From Chondrosia reniformis (taxonomy: Eukaryota > Porifera > Demospongiae > Chondrillida > Chondrillidae), in the NCBI GenBank assembly GCA_947172415.1, contig OX359198.1, positions 148,401 through 212,400 on the forward strand: a DNA stretch of 64,000 nt, read 5' to 3'. Below the pieces are notes generated by a model. The model was not told where the DNA came from, did not search any database, and saw only the letters and a list, made by a program, of their open reading frames with translations. Both the position numbers and the translations under genes were made by a program. Position 1 is the first letter of the stretch, and every line of letters begins with the position of its first letter. Positions 52,001 to 64,000 of the stretch are shown piece after piece.

Positions 52001-53800
52001 TTTCCACATTTTATACACAAACACTTTATACACTTTGAGTATTCCAATCACATTATTGTACACTGCTAATTTAATGGAATATATTATATTAACCCATTGC
52101 CTTTCAATAGTTATTACAGCTATCACTTTTGACTGTACAACAAATTCTAACATAATTGGTGTTGTGAAATAGGGCAAAATACCTTACTCCAAAACTTCTC
52201 ATATGATACAGTTATAATATCTATGAGTTTAGCTTAGTTGACATCAAAAATTCTAAACTCTTTGGAAACCTTTCCTATGTATCTGTGATTATAAAGCTAG
52301 ACTTATAACAAGAATGCATTGTAAGCTCCAAAGAAGTTGTTATTCAATTAGTGCATGCTTGGACACAAATCCAAATCCAAAACATGTTTTTACATCAACC
52401 ACTGTCATGTGCTGTTACAGTGAAACAGTTATACAGAAAATATGAAAATTTACAAATATTTCTCTACATATATCAGTCACAGAGAGGTCCTGTTAAATGG
52501 ACATGCACATGTAGTATAGCAAATAGATTACATAACAAATAACAAATTAATGTTTGTTTCTTCATGTACATCCATCAATCCATATTGCTTGACTTACATG
52601 TGTAAAGCTTGCTCTACAAGTGAGAGCTGCATGAACACTTTATTTTCAATTGAATGGTTGCTAGGGAACTGGACCTGGTTGCTATAGAGATTTTTCAATA
52701 AAGGTATATATGCTAAACAGAAGCAGAATAAGATGTACACATTGAACAAGTTAAAATTGCTTTATTTACACCTCAGTTGGGCCAGCACCGTAACCACTCC
52801 CTCAAATGACTGTAGCCATAGCTACTAGGAGCTGGAATGGACCCTAAATTAGGTATACCAGTTGGACAAATTCAATCTAGGTCATTTGAAGTATTTCTCT
52901 ATCTTGTTACCATGGATACTTAACAACAAATGGATTATCCAAGTAGCTACAGAAATAAGTAAATTTTAGAACAGTTAAATTCTAAGGTCAAATGCAATAA
53001 TCTTACTCAAAGAGGGATTGTACAGTTTCATAGCCAAATAGCAAGGCAAACTGATCTATAGGATACAGAGAACCTGGTAAGCTGTACTACACACCTCCTC
53101 CAACAGAACAATGGAAGCTGGGAGTTACTAGTTACTAGGGACAGGTAGACATGCTAAATATGGTAGTCCCATTGAAGAGATGTAGTTTACAGTTGTTATA
53201 CTCACTTCTCATTCCATCCAAATGTTTTCCCATTTTCCAGTCCTTTTTACTTAATTGGACATGTTGCTAGGTAACAAGTATTGACATTTCCATGATTATT
53301 CTTCTGCAAATAGATATAGTAAATAAAGTATAAGCTATGCAATAAGCCATATAAATTGTACAACATACATTTTAAACAGTCTCACAAGTAAGCACTCTTA
53401 CATGAGGTAAAAAGATGCTGATTAATATGCTAATCATAACATTGTAGACTCCATTTAAGCGGCTATATAGTTTGTCTGATTCTCTAAACAAGATAACCTA
53501 TCAATCAGTGTACTTTATGGCATGTACAACGCCAAACCAGGCAATTGAGCGCTTCCAGCAGTAGCAACGGCCATTTTTGGTATAAAAATTTGATTGAGCA
53601 ATACCTAGAACAATGAGAGTTTATAAGTGTCAAGGAGTAAATAAAAAGGTTGCAGCCTATTTCATACAGAAGGTGCAAAATCGGATTTAACTACGTATGT
53701 GCACATAATAAAGGAAAGATGCAATCACTCGAAGCATTTCATTGTTTAATAGTCCCTTTAGAAGAAATTGTGATTCTTATAAATAAATATATTAGTATCC
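52001..53800. other. Gene-poor stretch 3' of the IRAK-like gene
   Basis: AT-rich with no supported coding frame. AATAAA at 52697-52702 is a possible polyadenylation signal for the IRAK-like transcript, about 700 bp past its stop. Nothing else stands out. Confidence 0.55.
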
Positions 53801-54000
53801 NNNNNNNNNNNNNNNNNNNNNNNNNNNNNNNNNNNNNNNNNNNNNNNNNNNNNNNNNNNNNNNNNNNNNNNNNNNNNNNNNNNNNNNNNNNNNNNNNNNN
53901 NNNNNNNNNNNNNNNNNNNNNNNNNNNNNNNNNNNNNNNNNNNNNNNNNNNNNNNNNNNNNNNNNNNNNNNNNNNNNNNNNNNNNNNNNNNNNNNNNNNN
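53801..54000. other. Assembly gap (200 N)
   Basis: Exactly 200 unknown bases, the form of a scaffold gap of unknown length. Frames translated across it are meaningless. Confidence 0.99.
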
Positions 54001-54341
54001 TTGATTCTCAATGTCATGTGCTGTACATGAAACATGACATATGTCAATTCATGAGCTTCTGCATATGTTTAAAATTAATGATTACTGCTGAAACAATTAG
54101 AGGTTCATTAAGATATTGATAGCTTGCTTATTAATTAAACACTGGACATGCTATAATTGTTTTTAAGTCCGAGCTCAATAGCAATAATAATTTGCTAAAT
54201 AGGCCGGGTCATGTACTACATGTCATCTATTGTTCTCGTACATGTTGTCTATTGTTCCCGAACATGATCTCGAAAACAAACAACAAAATTTTGGTTCCAC
54301 AATTTTCCGCCAAGTTCACGATGCTTCCCGCCGATAATTTC

Positions 54342-55050
54342 TTATAAATAGTCGAGGAATTTTTCAGTCTTTGGCCTCCGGGCTATCAACTCTGGAGGTC
54401 TACTTTGGTGTGGATCGATGCGAAAACCATGATTGGAGCACGAGTCATGGTACATGCCTTTCCGAAGGGTCATCGGTGTTCGTATAGTGGGGTGGTCTCT
54501 CTACCTATGGGTTAGTGCCTGGAGATGTATCTCACTATTAATCTTGCTTGTGTGTTAAATTGGCACTTGCGGATTCTTGCTATACGACCCGTACCTGGAG
54601 GTTGGTGTGGTCCAGTGCCACTACGTAGTCGGTCAGGAAGCTATTGTAGGCTGCCACATCAGGTTGGTTTGGAAGACATTTGCATTTGCATTTGGAATTT
54701 TACATGCGCATGTGCTCAATGTTTATGTCCGTATGCTAGTAATTATATATTCTCTAATTCTTTTCTCATAGTTCATCGATGGGTCCCTACTCTAAAGCAA
54801 CCTGGCCGATCCCAATGAGCTAAAGTCTGTGTACAGTGCTCTCAAGCTGCGTTGTGTGCACATGATGATTCTCATTGGTGGGAGTTTGTGGTCCGCCAGG
54901 GTCGGGCTTGTTCTGTCCGTAGCGTGAGGCAGTGCAGGACTAGTAACTGGTCACAGGTCGGTCAGGTACGCCGGACCGTTCCCGAGCAGCTTCTCTTACG
55001 ACGCAAGTAGTGGAAGTGTCAAACAGAGTTGAGAAACCGGAGGCCTTTTG
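54342..55050 (+). other. GC-richer block of uncertain nature
   Basis: Stands out from the AT-rich surroundings. TTATAAATA at 54342-54350 lies just before TCAGTC at 54364, like a TATA/initiator pair. A hairpin CCTCC...GGAGG follows. At 54822-55010 an open stretch of about 64 codons holds a Cys-rich start (KVCVQCSQAALCAHDD) and an Arg-rich end. Possible donor and acceptor motifs occur between, so this could be a small spliced gene, a decayed element or an RNA gene. I do not recognise it. Confidence 0.3.
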
Positions 55051-55678
55051 GGGCACGAAGTACTTCTACCTCCTCGTGGTGTGCCCTGGGGTCGTCTGTC
55101 AAGATGATGCAAAAAGAAGTACAGCAAACTATTGGACTGCTGCACGGATCAATTCAAAGAACACGTTGCTGTTAATACTGGACTCGTAAACTCTTGGATA
55201 TTTTTGTTATTTTATTATATTTTAGAACTTGTGCTTTTTGCCATATATAACGGTATATTTTAAAAATGTTTTACATAAAAAATATGATGGTATAATATAT
55301 GATTGAATTTTAGATCGAATAGTGCAAACATGTAAATTAGAGGGAAAATCCCTTCACGTTACCGTAATAATTTATTAATAACATAAAATTCGAAGTAAAT
55401 TTTGTGTACGAAACAGAGAATTTATATTATTATCAATTTGTGACATATGTATAGCTAAATCTCTTCGAAATCATATATAATGTTCAAGAAATTTGGGAGT
55501 TTTGGCCAGATGACTGAAGTGTGATTTCAAGGCTATTCTGCCTACTTATATTCACCAAATTACATCTGGTTTATGTAAGAATACAATTCATATTGTTTCA
55601 TTATTTAAAAAGTGCAATAATGAAAAGTCAATGTACTGCAATTAACAAGTATGTATGGAATAAGGAGTTCGGACAAGT
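55051..55678. other. AT-rich flank downstream of the dynein gene
   Basis: No gene or repeat seen. Should include the dynein 3' UTR next to 55678. Confidence 0.5.
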
Positions 55679-58600
55679 TTAGTCATCCAACTGACAGAGG
55701 AGCGCCACTCCACGAAGAATCCAGTGCTTTTGTGGTTTAGCAGTTTTCAGTTTAAAAGCCAACACAAAGTTTGTTGAGTGCCCCGTTGTGGACAAGGTCC
55801 CTTTCCGCTCACTGGTCTTGTACAATGGACACACATAAACTTGTTCTTCTTTCACATCATCTCTCTTAACTACACGAAATGAAGAATTATAATTACACAA
55901 ATCCAGTTCATAACCGTAAGAACCTAAAACATCTAATAGTAACGGTGGCTGGTTCAATCAATCAGGCATATTCCCTTATGTCAGCATACAAACACATGCA
56001 CTTATAGCCTAGCTACGTATGTTACATTAAATGGAGTTGAAAATAAATAAGGGGATATATAAGCGACAAAAAATTGTTGGTGCACACGTAAGCAGGATGT
56101 GATCAAAGAGCTAGTTAAGAGAGGTGTTAATTTGAAAAAAGGGGGATTCCCAAGTAATATACATCCTTTTGATATTGCATTTCTCATTGAAAGTTGTGAA
56201 AATAGTGGCATAGAATTAGATGAGATTCATAGGCAATGTCTGATCAGTAATGAGATTCATAGGCAATGTCTGATCAGTAATGAGATTCATAGGCAGTGTC
56301 TGACCAGTAATCTTACTTGGTGTGAGCCATATGATTGGGACAGGATCAAACAGCGCCTTTGGATGCTGTTCTGCCAGTACACCTGTGTCCCTGTCCCAGC
56401 GTGCCCCATCCAGAAACAGACCCCTCACGTAGACACCATCATCAGGAGCAGTGTCAGAGTTGTCCAGCGGTAGCACTTCAAAATCAAATGTCAGTAGGTC
56501 AATAGGAATAGTATACTTTCTTGCATAATTTTGCATGGCACCAGTTAAAAACGCCTAAAGAGGAGAAAGAGAAAGTGATCCATCTTCAAAAATGAAAGAA
56601 AACTTACGGAAATTAATGGAATAGAGAAGAATACACGTAATACGTATCAATTTCTATTTGATCTGTTCTTTTCCTATTTTCATATGCAACCTCACAATTA
56701 TTATTTACTACATCATCTACTTCCTTGTGTACCTCACAATTATTACCTGTGTAAAATAAAATCCTGAAATCCAGAACACTGTGGGCTTCCCATTATCCAT
56801 CCAGTCTTGTAGGAACCTCAGTCTTTCCAAGAGGTCAGCAATGTAGCTACCCAGGGGCTTCAGACTGGGATAAGACCGCTTGGCCCACATGCTGGGGACT
56901 TTCCCTATCAGAAGGTTGTGGGCAACATCTTCCAATTCAGCATTCATGACAACTAAGCCTCGAATGGCTTTCTGTAGATTTTGCAGACTGCTGCGAATCA
57001 CAGATATCAATCTGCATAGGATTAACAAAGAAGAAGTATAATATGAATCAGTTGCTAGAGAGAATAACAAGTCAGGAATGGCTGCAACCTGGAATGTGTG
57101 CTTACCTGTTAAATCTCTCCATCTCTTGGACCAACACAGTATTCATACTCTCCTCATATGTGACGGGATACTTCTTTGAAGCTGCCTCCAAGTCAAAGAT
57201 TCCAGTTATCTAAAAATGGATGGATGGATGGATGGATGGATGGATGGATGGATGGATGTGTGGATGTATGGATGGATGGATGGATGGATGGATGTGTGGG
57301 TGGACGGGTGGATGGATGGATGGATGAGTGGATGGATGGATGGATGGATGGATGGATGGATGGATGGATGGATGGATGGATGGATGAAAAAGCTAATAAG
57401 CACCTTCCCCAAGATATCTGTAGCTATTTCCTTGACCTTCTCCTCTGATCCTGACAGTCCACTTCCTCCACTAGTTCCACTTTGTGTGACCAGCACAGAA
57501 TCAAAGAGATCTTTAGTTTCCTTCAGTTCACGTGATATGTCTACATTCTCATGCATACCAAATACCTCTGGCTTCTGTGACATTGGCAATTCCTTTACAG
57601 AAAGAAGACAATAATTTCAAACACAGGGAACTAAACCTGCTGAGAACTTTTTACTTTGATGAAATCCAAATATTCCTCGTATGAAGCTTTTGGTGGAGCA
57701 AAGTAGGTTCCACTGCTTGAAAACTTGTACTTGGGATCATCAATTATTTCTTTGTTGTAAAAATTGGAGAGAATGTTTACCAGTGTCCTTCTGTCCCAGT
57801 CGTCTGTCACTCGACCTCCATAGTTACATTGCCCTAGGAGAATCCATATTTTACAAGTGAACTGAATATGTTATTACTTGTGTACGTATGTAAGCAGCAT
57901 TAGTAGAATAGATTATAGGAAATGGAGTTGATAAAGCGTGTCAGTTAATGTCAATGGAGTTAGTGTCAGCAAAGGAGATATCTGTGTCCCGATGTATACT
58001 GATATAAATAAGGTGCATATCATTCCAGCACACACACACACACACACCTGTCATGTAAGTGATGGCATCAAAAGGGATCTCCTCGTACTCATTCAAGTAC
58101 ATTTGGAGTTGTCTGACGCTGATCCTCAGGTCTGACTCATTGAAGCCGTAAGGAATGTTCCACCCCAGAGGACCAAAGCTTCGTCTCTCCTGAACCAAAG
58201 CATGGAAGAAACACAAGCCAAACAGGAGCTTCTCCCAGACCTACAAGGTAGACAATATATTCAACACATGACAGTCACACATGTAAGTAGGGCCTGGCAA
58301 GACTGGTCTGGTGTGCTCAGTATGTGGGTATGAAATACTTACGTTTGCTTTGTCAGGACAACCTGCAAAGAATTCCGGATCAGAGATGGGATCAGCCAAG
58401 TACGATTGCATTAGGTTCTGTCTTAGGCCGGTTGGAGGCTCATTTGTCATCTTTACACCATTCTGCAATACCGTCACTGGAAACTATATTGAAGGATAGG
58501 AAATTGGAGATAATAAAACCACAACCATTTTCATTACACAGCTCTTTGGGTTTCCTTCTGTCAATTAGTAAATGCAATGCTAGTAACAACGTATTTGGTG

Positions 58601-61600
58601 AAATTAACCTTATCCGAGGGATAGCTGGTCAACCAGAGCCTAAAGTCACTGTGGACTGCATCTGGTTTGAAGTCATCACAAATCTTCTCCAAAGAGGGCA
58701 TCCAGGAGACTGCCAAGTGACAGTTCTGCAGGACCACCCAGGCTCCGTCCTTGAGGGCAGTTTGGATGAGTTTGGCTGCTATTGGTCCCTGACCCTGACC
58801 TAGCGAGATAGCATTAAACTTTTCACCCGAGAAGCCCTTGTCATCTGCAAATTTGAGCAGTCCAGCCATGGGATCTGCTCCCGGGGAGAGCACAAATATG
58901 AGAGGTATGCAGCAGTTGGAGTCATTGAAAGACTTGGAGAGGTCAAAGGGCGGCGGATCCACAAACTTTTCTCCTAAGTGTGTCTTCACAAACTCTACCA
59001 CCTGTGGCACAACCTAGCAAGAGGGAGGAGTATTAGGTAGGTCAAGGAGATGTACCTTATGACCAGGTCTGATCACTACTCAGTAGACATCATAAATTAG
59101 TCCATTGAACAATCAGTGCTTAAAGATAGTGGATCTAGTAATTATGTATGAATGGACCATTCTCACAAGACAGACCCTTCCCCATAGGTCCATGCCCTAT
59201 GGATATTTAGTTTTACCTAATCCATGCCTCAAAGAATTGTAAAGTGTTGCTCCAGTACTGTAGTCTAATGTACGTACCTTGTCAAACCTGATGCATCTAA
59301 GAACAATCATTTTCTGGAAATCTGTCAACTTCTCATTCCAAGGTTTGGGGAGAGGGGCTTTGTTAGGCTCTCTGTCATTATAGTACAGCTTCCACTTCTC
59401 CGTGTGGGCTGGGGAGCAGAGGAGAAGTAGACAGTGAAAGTGGGTTGTTAAGATACATATACGTAGCTACGTACGTACTACACTTGTTGTACTCCTAGTC
59501 AGCAGTATCAATTGTCATGACAATTAAGAGATTTTAGTATGTGGATAAAGTACATGTTATGTAACTGTACTTTGCTGCATATCTGATATTCACTTTTGCA
59601 TTTCAACTAACTTTGGAAATCCTCCTTGAATCCTTTAAAGGCAGCAAGGTTGCTCATCCTGCACAGCTCATCCCAGGACTTGTCTGAGAGCCAGCCAGAT
59701 GCTGGGTTTGCAAGTTTGTTCTGCAAGCCAACTCCTCCGGTCAGAAAGAACATAAACTCATCTCTTTGGAGCTTCTTTTTAGCCCTGCATAGACACAGAG
59801 GGAACAGGACATAAGATACACACTCACGGGTACACTGCAGTGACTCACTGGAGCAGGTTGCTGCAGAGGAGGAAAGAGAAGAGGAGCTTGTCCTTGGCAA
59901 AAATGGAGCGACAGATGTTGCAGTACAAGTTGTAAGTAAAGTGCTCTGTGAGATAGCGAAGTCGTTTCTCCAAGCTCTTTGACTTTGTACTATATAAGAG
60001 AGAGGGGAGCAAGAGCGAGTGGGAGAGTGAAGAGAGAGGAAGAGGGAGTTGAAGAGGGGGGAGAGAGATTTGATAGGATAAGTACTGGTGTACATATGAA
60101 ACAGTCCCTACAGGTGCGTGCTATACAATGCTGACCTCTCATTGATAGAAATCACAAAGAGGTTGACAAACCAAGCGAGTGAGTACTGGTACATTGGGTC
60201 AATGTTTGGGAGATCAGTTATAGAGAAGAATAGCACGGAACCATGAGAAGCTACAGGTCGATATCCGGCCCTGGATTGATCAATCTTTTGTTCAGTCTCT
60301 TCAGCAATCTATGAGGAGGAGTGAGAAGGTAATGTGATGACTGTAATGTGATAGAACAGGGCCGGGGGGTTGAAAGGTAATGTGATAGAACAGGGCTTCT
60401 TCTGAACCTTTTGCTTTTGAGAGATTTCATTGGAAAGAATCTTTGAAGAATCCAAGATTTGGATAGCCGACTCGTCTTCCAGGATATTTCCTTCTGAGGC
60501 AGACAAAGTCTCAAGGATCTTGTCCTCAATCTCCTTCAACTGCCTCTTGTTGGCAGCACTTTGAAGGATCAGAGCACTCTTCTCTTCCTCAAGGTCAGGT
60601 CTAGATAGCCAATACAATGCATTAAATCTTAATCATATTCATAGGAAGATGTATATAGAGAGTTTGTCTGGCTACACAACTAATACTAAGGAACTAATGC
60701 AAACCGCCCCGCCCCCTCACCTCTCCTTGGCAACGACAATGCCGAGTAGCTGGTCCTCCAGTCCCTCCGGTGTTATCATAAAGTTGAGCAGTGCCACCTT
60801 CACCTGCAGTTCCGGGAGGTAGTGCGGATTGCGCAACTTTGTTGTAATGTAGAATCTAAAGTCAGAGGAGTACTCTATGGTGTTGTCACCAAGCTTGATG
60901 CAGTAGACTCCACCCTGTTTGAAGGTCTGCTTCAGGAGGAGTGGCTCCAGGGTGGGGTCAAGCTCCTCCCCCACATTCTCCAGTAACACGGGATTGCCAA
61001 ACTGAATGCAGTTCTCCAAAGTCCTCATATAATCTGAATCAGTGAGTTTGATAACCTGAGGAGGCGGACGTGCTCATAGTCACACACACGTGGTGGAAGA
61101 AGGATCTAATGCTGAATGTACGTACCTGAAGATTATTTGGTTTTTCAGAGTTTTTTATCCACTTGTTAGCTTGGCCTTGTGGGTCTATCATCAGCGGCCA
61201 TCTTCCTGTGTTGTCTACTATGACTCCGTTGTCTATGGAGAAGGAGTCTGTGGGCAGACCTGCTATGTTCCACTCTCTAATCTTGACAGGGTCCCCCAGG
61301 GTCTTACTCAGACTAAAGTCCCTCGAACAGGACACTTTCAAAGACTGTATGGTGCAAAAGTCAAAGGTTCAGAATTATAATATTAACTTTAATGTACCTC
61401 ACCACCGCCTCACGTACCTCACCACCGCCTCACGTACCTCACCACTGCCTCACGTACCTCACCACCGCCTCACGTACCTCACCACCGTCTCACGTACCTC
61501 ACCACTGCCTCACGTACCTCACCACTGCCTCACGTACCTCACCACTGCCTCATGTACCTCACCACTGCCTCACGTACCTCACCACTGCCTCCCGTACCTC

Positions 61601-62016
61601 ACCACTGCCTCACGTACCTCACCACTGCCTCACGTACCTCACACTTTCTGTTCCAATCAAGAGTAACTTCAGACCTAAAAGCAGAGGTGAAGGCCCCGAG
61701 GTAGGCAATTACTCCAGATGAAATCATCACATCTCCAATGAGATTGTCGTAGGCCTTTTGCAGGCTCTCTGCTGCCAGGGTCCATCTGTCTTTCTCGCCT
61801 CCCAACCCACCAATCAGTTTCTCTGCTCTGACAAGCTTCTTGGCACACAAATCCACTTGCTGCTCCAACTGCTCCTTCTTCTCAGTCATCTCCTTAAACT
61901 GAGTCTTCAAGGTGGCCAGTCTGTCCTCCACCTATGGACATACATACATACATATGGACATACGTACATATGAACATACATACATACATACATACATACA
62001 TACATACATACATACA

Positions 62017-62047
<31 letters not shown>

Positions 62048-62364
62048 GGACATACATACATACATATGGACATACATACATACATACATACATACATACA
62101 TACATACATACATACATACATACATACATACATACATACATACATACATACATACATACATACATACATACATACATACATACATACATACATACATACA
62201 TACATACATACATACATACATACATACATACATACATACATACATACATACATACATACATACATACATACATACATACATACATACATACATACATACA
62301 TACATACATACATACATACATACATACATACATACATACATACATACATACATACATACATACA

Positions 62365-62395
<31 letters not shown>

Positions 62396-63934
62396 GGACA
62401 TACATACATACATACACTGGGTACTGTTATATGCACGAGGACACCTGCACTTAAGTTTCACTGTAACAGAGTTTGGGTACCTCTTTCAGCTCCGCCCTCT
62501 TTGCATTCAAGACCTGCATGGTGGCAGCCAGGGTCTGCTCTGCTTCCTTTAGAGAGGCCTTCTTTGGAGCTACTACCTTAGCCACTCTGTCATACACCTC
62601 CATCGCCTTCACCCAACGGCAAAGTCCTTCGGCAGCCGAGGAGGCATTACGCACCTAAAGAGGTATGGACAGGTGGATGGGTGGATGGGTGGATGGGTGG
62701 GTGGATGGGTGGATGGATGGATGGGTGGGTGGATGGATGGGTGGGTGGATGGGTGGATGGGTGGATGGGTGGATGGATGGATGGATGTGTGGATGGATGG
62801 ATGTGTGGATGGGTGGACAGGTGGATGGGTGGACAGGTGGATGGATGGATGGATGGATTGGGTGACTACCTTATTAGGATCAAAGTCCTCTTGAGATATA
62901 AACTCTTCTCTTATCTTTTTGATAATGTGAACTGGTATATTGTCCCTGTCATATTCTTTGAGGTCTTTCAGAAAGTTCATGTCTCCGAGGAGTTTCTTGG
63001 AGGGACCCCAGTAGTCCAGTATCTGGTGAGGGAGAAGGTACACAGGGCGGTTGCTGACATGTCATAGGATCTAGCCAGACAGACTAACCTTCTTTCCTGA
63101 TCCCGCTGGGTCGTTGATCTTTTCTGGTTTGATGTCTCTCATGACGCAAATGGCCGACATAACAAGCTTCACTCCGTTGGGAGGATTCTTCATCGCCTTC
63201 ACCAGAGATATGTCTGCTGGCTGGGGAGGGACAGGAGAAGGGACATCAGAGACTGTAGATGTAAGTACTGGACACGAGTACCTTGAGTGTATTCAGAGCT
63301 TGTTCAGCAGCCTCCAGGGCTGGAATGGCTTCTGCAAGATCACTCTCACACTACACCATAGATACAGGAGTCAGTAAGTGGGTGTGTCTAATAGGTGTGT
63401 CAGGTGGGCGTGTCTAATAGGTGTGTCTAATAGGTGTGTCTAATAGGTGTGTCTAATAGGTGTGTCAGGTGGGTGTGTCTAATAGGTGTGTCACACAGGT
63501 GTGTACCTCTTGTTTAAGTGCTTTAGCCTTTTCTGCTTGTTCATTAGCAACTGCCTCATCCTCCTTGACGACCTTGCTCTGCGCTTCTACTTCCACCGAC
63601 TCCTTCTCAATGATTTTCATCATGCGCTCATTCTCAACAGAAGCTTCCTTTAGCTTTGGCTGCAGCTCTTCCAACTCCTTCTGCATCTCTGCCACCTAAC
63701 ACACAAATATGCACGAGAATGATCTTAACTATTCACTACTACCAACTATATGTTGCTATTACTGTACTCACTTGAGAGGCAGCAAAGGCAAGCTTATCTA
63801 ATCCAGTAACATATCTCTTCTTCATTTTCATTATTTCTTCTCTCTTCTTTGCTAAGAGAGACTTGAATGAAGATATCAGTTCCAAATAAGAGGTGGGTGT
63901 GACATAGGTGTGTCTCCCCAGCTGAGCAAGATAC
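55679..63934 (-). CDS. DNAH7: Axonemal dynein heavy chain, DNAH7-like (DNAH3/7/12 group), C-terminal part
   Basis: Single-headed inner-arm dynein motor of cilia/flagella. Visible exons: 63772-63934, 63507-63695, 63282-63350, 63089-63220, 62870-63022, 62481-62654, 61638-61931, 61126-61344, 60721-61055, 60408-60600, 60136-60308, 59849-59989, 59612-59784, 59278-59408, 58609-59013, 58343-58483, 58048-58240, 57655-57833, 57404-57592, 57106-57209, 56747-57011, 56317-56554, 55679-55869. They give about 1,480 residues with consistent phases; the N-terminal two thirds lie to the right. In order: stalk coiled coil, microtubule-binding tip ([19 protein letters not shown]), stalk return, AAA5 (GWIAGLP-type [18 protein letters not shown]), AAA6 ([25 protein letters not shown]), and C-terminal domain ([43 protein letters not shown]). 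DNAH7 is the closest match by memory; DNAH3 or DNAH12 remain possible. Confidence 0.93.
56216..56310. repeat. 30-bp triplicate next to a dynein donor
   Basis: Three copies of GAGATTCATAGGCAATGTCT plus GATCAGTAAT, adjoining the donor of exon 56317-56554. The rest of intron 55870-56316 is ordinary sequence. Confidence 0.9.
57214..57386. repeat. (GGAT)n array filling a dynein intron
   Basis: GGAT tetranucleotides with GTGT and GGTG interruptions, filling intron 57210-57403. Confidence 0.94.
61395..61637 (-). repeat. 20-bp array made of 5' splice-site copies in a dynein intron
   Basis: About 12-13 copies of a 20-bp unit. On the coding strand each unit reads GTGAG|GTACGTGAGGCAGT. The real donor of exon 61638-61931 is TGTGAG|GTACGTGAGGC, so the array repeats the splice junction itself. 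It occupies most of intron 61345-61637. Confidence 0.93.
61935..62420. repeat. (ACAT)n microsatellite in a dynein intron
   Basis: About 480 bp of the tetranucleotide TACA with a few TATGGACA interruptions, in intron 61932-62480. It keeps all six frames open and accounts for the long Tyr/Val/Cys and Thr/Tyr/Ile/His frames. Confidence 0.97.
62665..62862. repeat. (GGAT/GGGT)n array filling a dynein intron
   Basis: Mixed GGAT/GGGT modules filling intron 62655-62869. Confidence 0.94.
63365..63500. repeat. 13-bp minisatellite in a dynein intron
   Basis: Copies of TAGGTGTGTCTAA with CAGGTGGG variants. It adjoins the donor of exon 63507-63695 in intron 63351-63506. Confidence 0.88.
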
Positions 63935-63968
63935 CTGAATAAAATAGCAGGAGAGTGCAATTGTTAGC

Positions 63969-64000
63969 AGGGAGGGAGGGAGGGAGGTAGGGAGGGAGAG
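63969..64000. repeat. Start of a GGGA-type array at the window edge
   Basis: GGGAGGGAGGGAGG-type sequence running off the right edge, about 35 bp past the acceptor of exon 63772-63934. Probably another intron-filling array. Confidence 0.7.

Noticed and set aside
53650..54047. Frames spanning the assembly gap
   Set aside because: Composed mostly of unknown residues from the 200-N gap.
61894..62581. 160-215 aa Tyr/Met/Cys/Val or Thr/Tyr/Ile/His frames
   Set aside because: Tetranucleotide microsatellite inside a dynein intron; all six frames are open.
55679..63934. Cytoplasmic dynein
   Set aside because: The C-terminal sequence and the [22 protein letters not shown] segments match single-headed axonemal inner-arm chains.

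Overview
This is a eukaryotic, almost certainly metazoan, nuclear window. Every protein gene is split by short GT-AG introns. The gene set is animal: an axonemal inner-arm dynein, host cell factor, importin-9, plasma-membrane Ca2+-ATPase, and a death-domain kinase of the IRAK/Pelle type. Compact genes, dense intronic minisatellites and an AT-rich background suggest an early-branching invertebrate such as a sponge. That placement is inference from gene style, not from a diagnostic sequence.

Layout: (1) 1-5561, minus: plasma-membrane Ca2+ pump, 3' end beyond the left edge. (2) 7492-8553, plus: TSR2-like ribosome-biogenesis factor, tail to tail with (3) 8637-12320, minus: mitochondrial dihydrolipoyl dehydrogenase, complete in 16 exons. 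(4) 12885-13600: seven 105-bp units, each with a long hairpin. (5) 13925-31535: a ~17.6-kb array of a 170-bp satellite interrupted five times by the same ~1.2-kb spacer, ending in reversed units. (6) 31860-39268, minus: importin-9. (7) 40017-44828, minus: a ~915-aa coiled-coil protein I cannot name. (8) 45151-48394, minus: short host cell factor (kelch plus fibronectin III). It is divergent from (9) 48571-52000, plus: death domain plus probable pseudokinase, IRAK/Pelle class. (10) 52001-55678: gene-poor stretch with a 200-bp assembly gap. (11) 55679 to the right edge, minus: C-terminal ~1,480 residues of a DNAH7-like dynein heavy chain.

The genes do not form one pathway; they are mostly housekeeping genes plus a ciliary motor and an innate-immunity-type adaptor kinase. 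Exons were traced by hand from family similarity, GT/AG borders and reading-frame phase. Phase closes across every multi-exon model given.

The most unusual theme is the relation between minisatellites and introns. About twenty introns consist of little more than a tandem array plus short splice-site stubs. In several (importin-9 at 32.8-33.4 kb, dynein at 61.4-61.6 kb, importin-9 at 33.9 kb, the IRAK-like gene at 51.4 kb) the repeated unit itself contains a splice site. The second theme is the satellite block, whose spacers carry a GC-richer, hairpin-rich ~310-bp core that looks invariant in all five copies.
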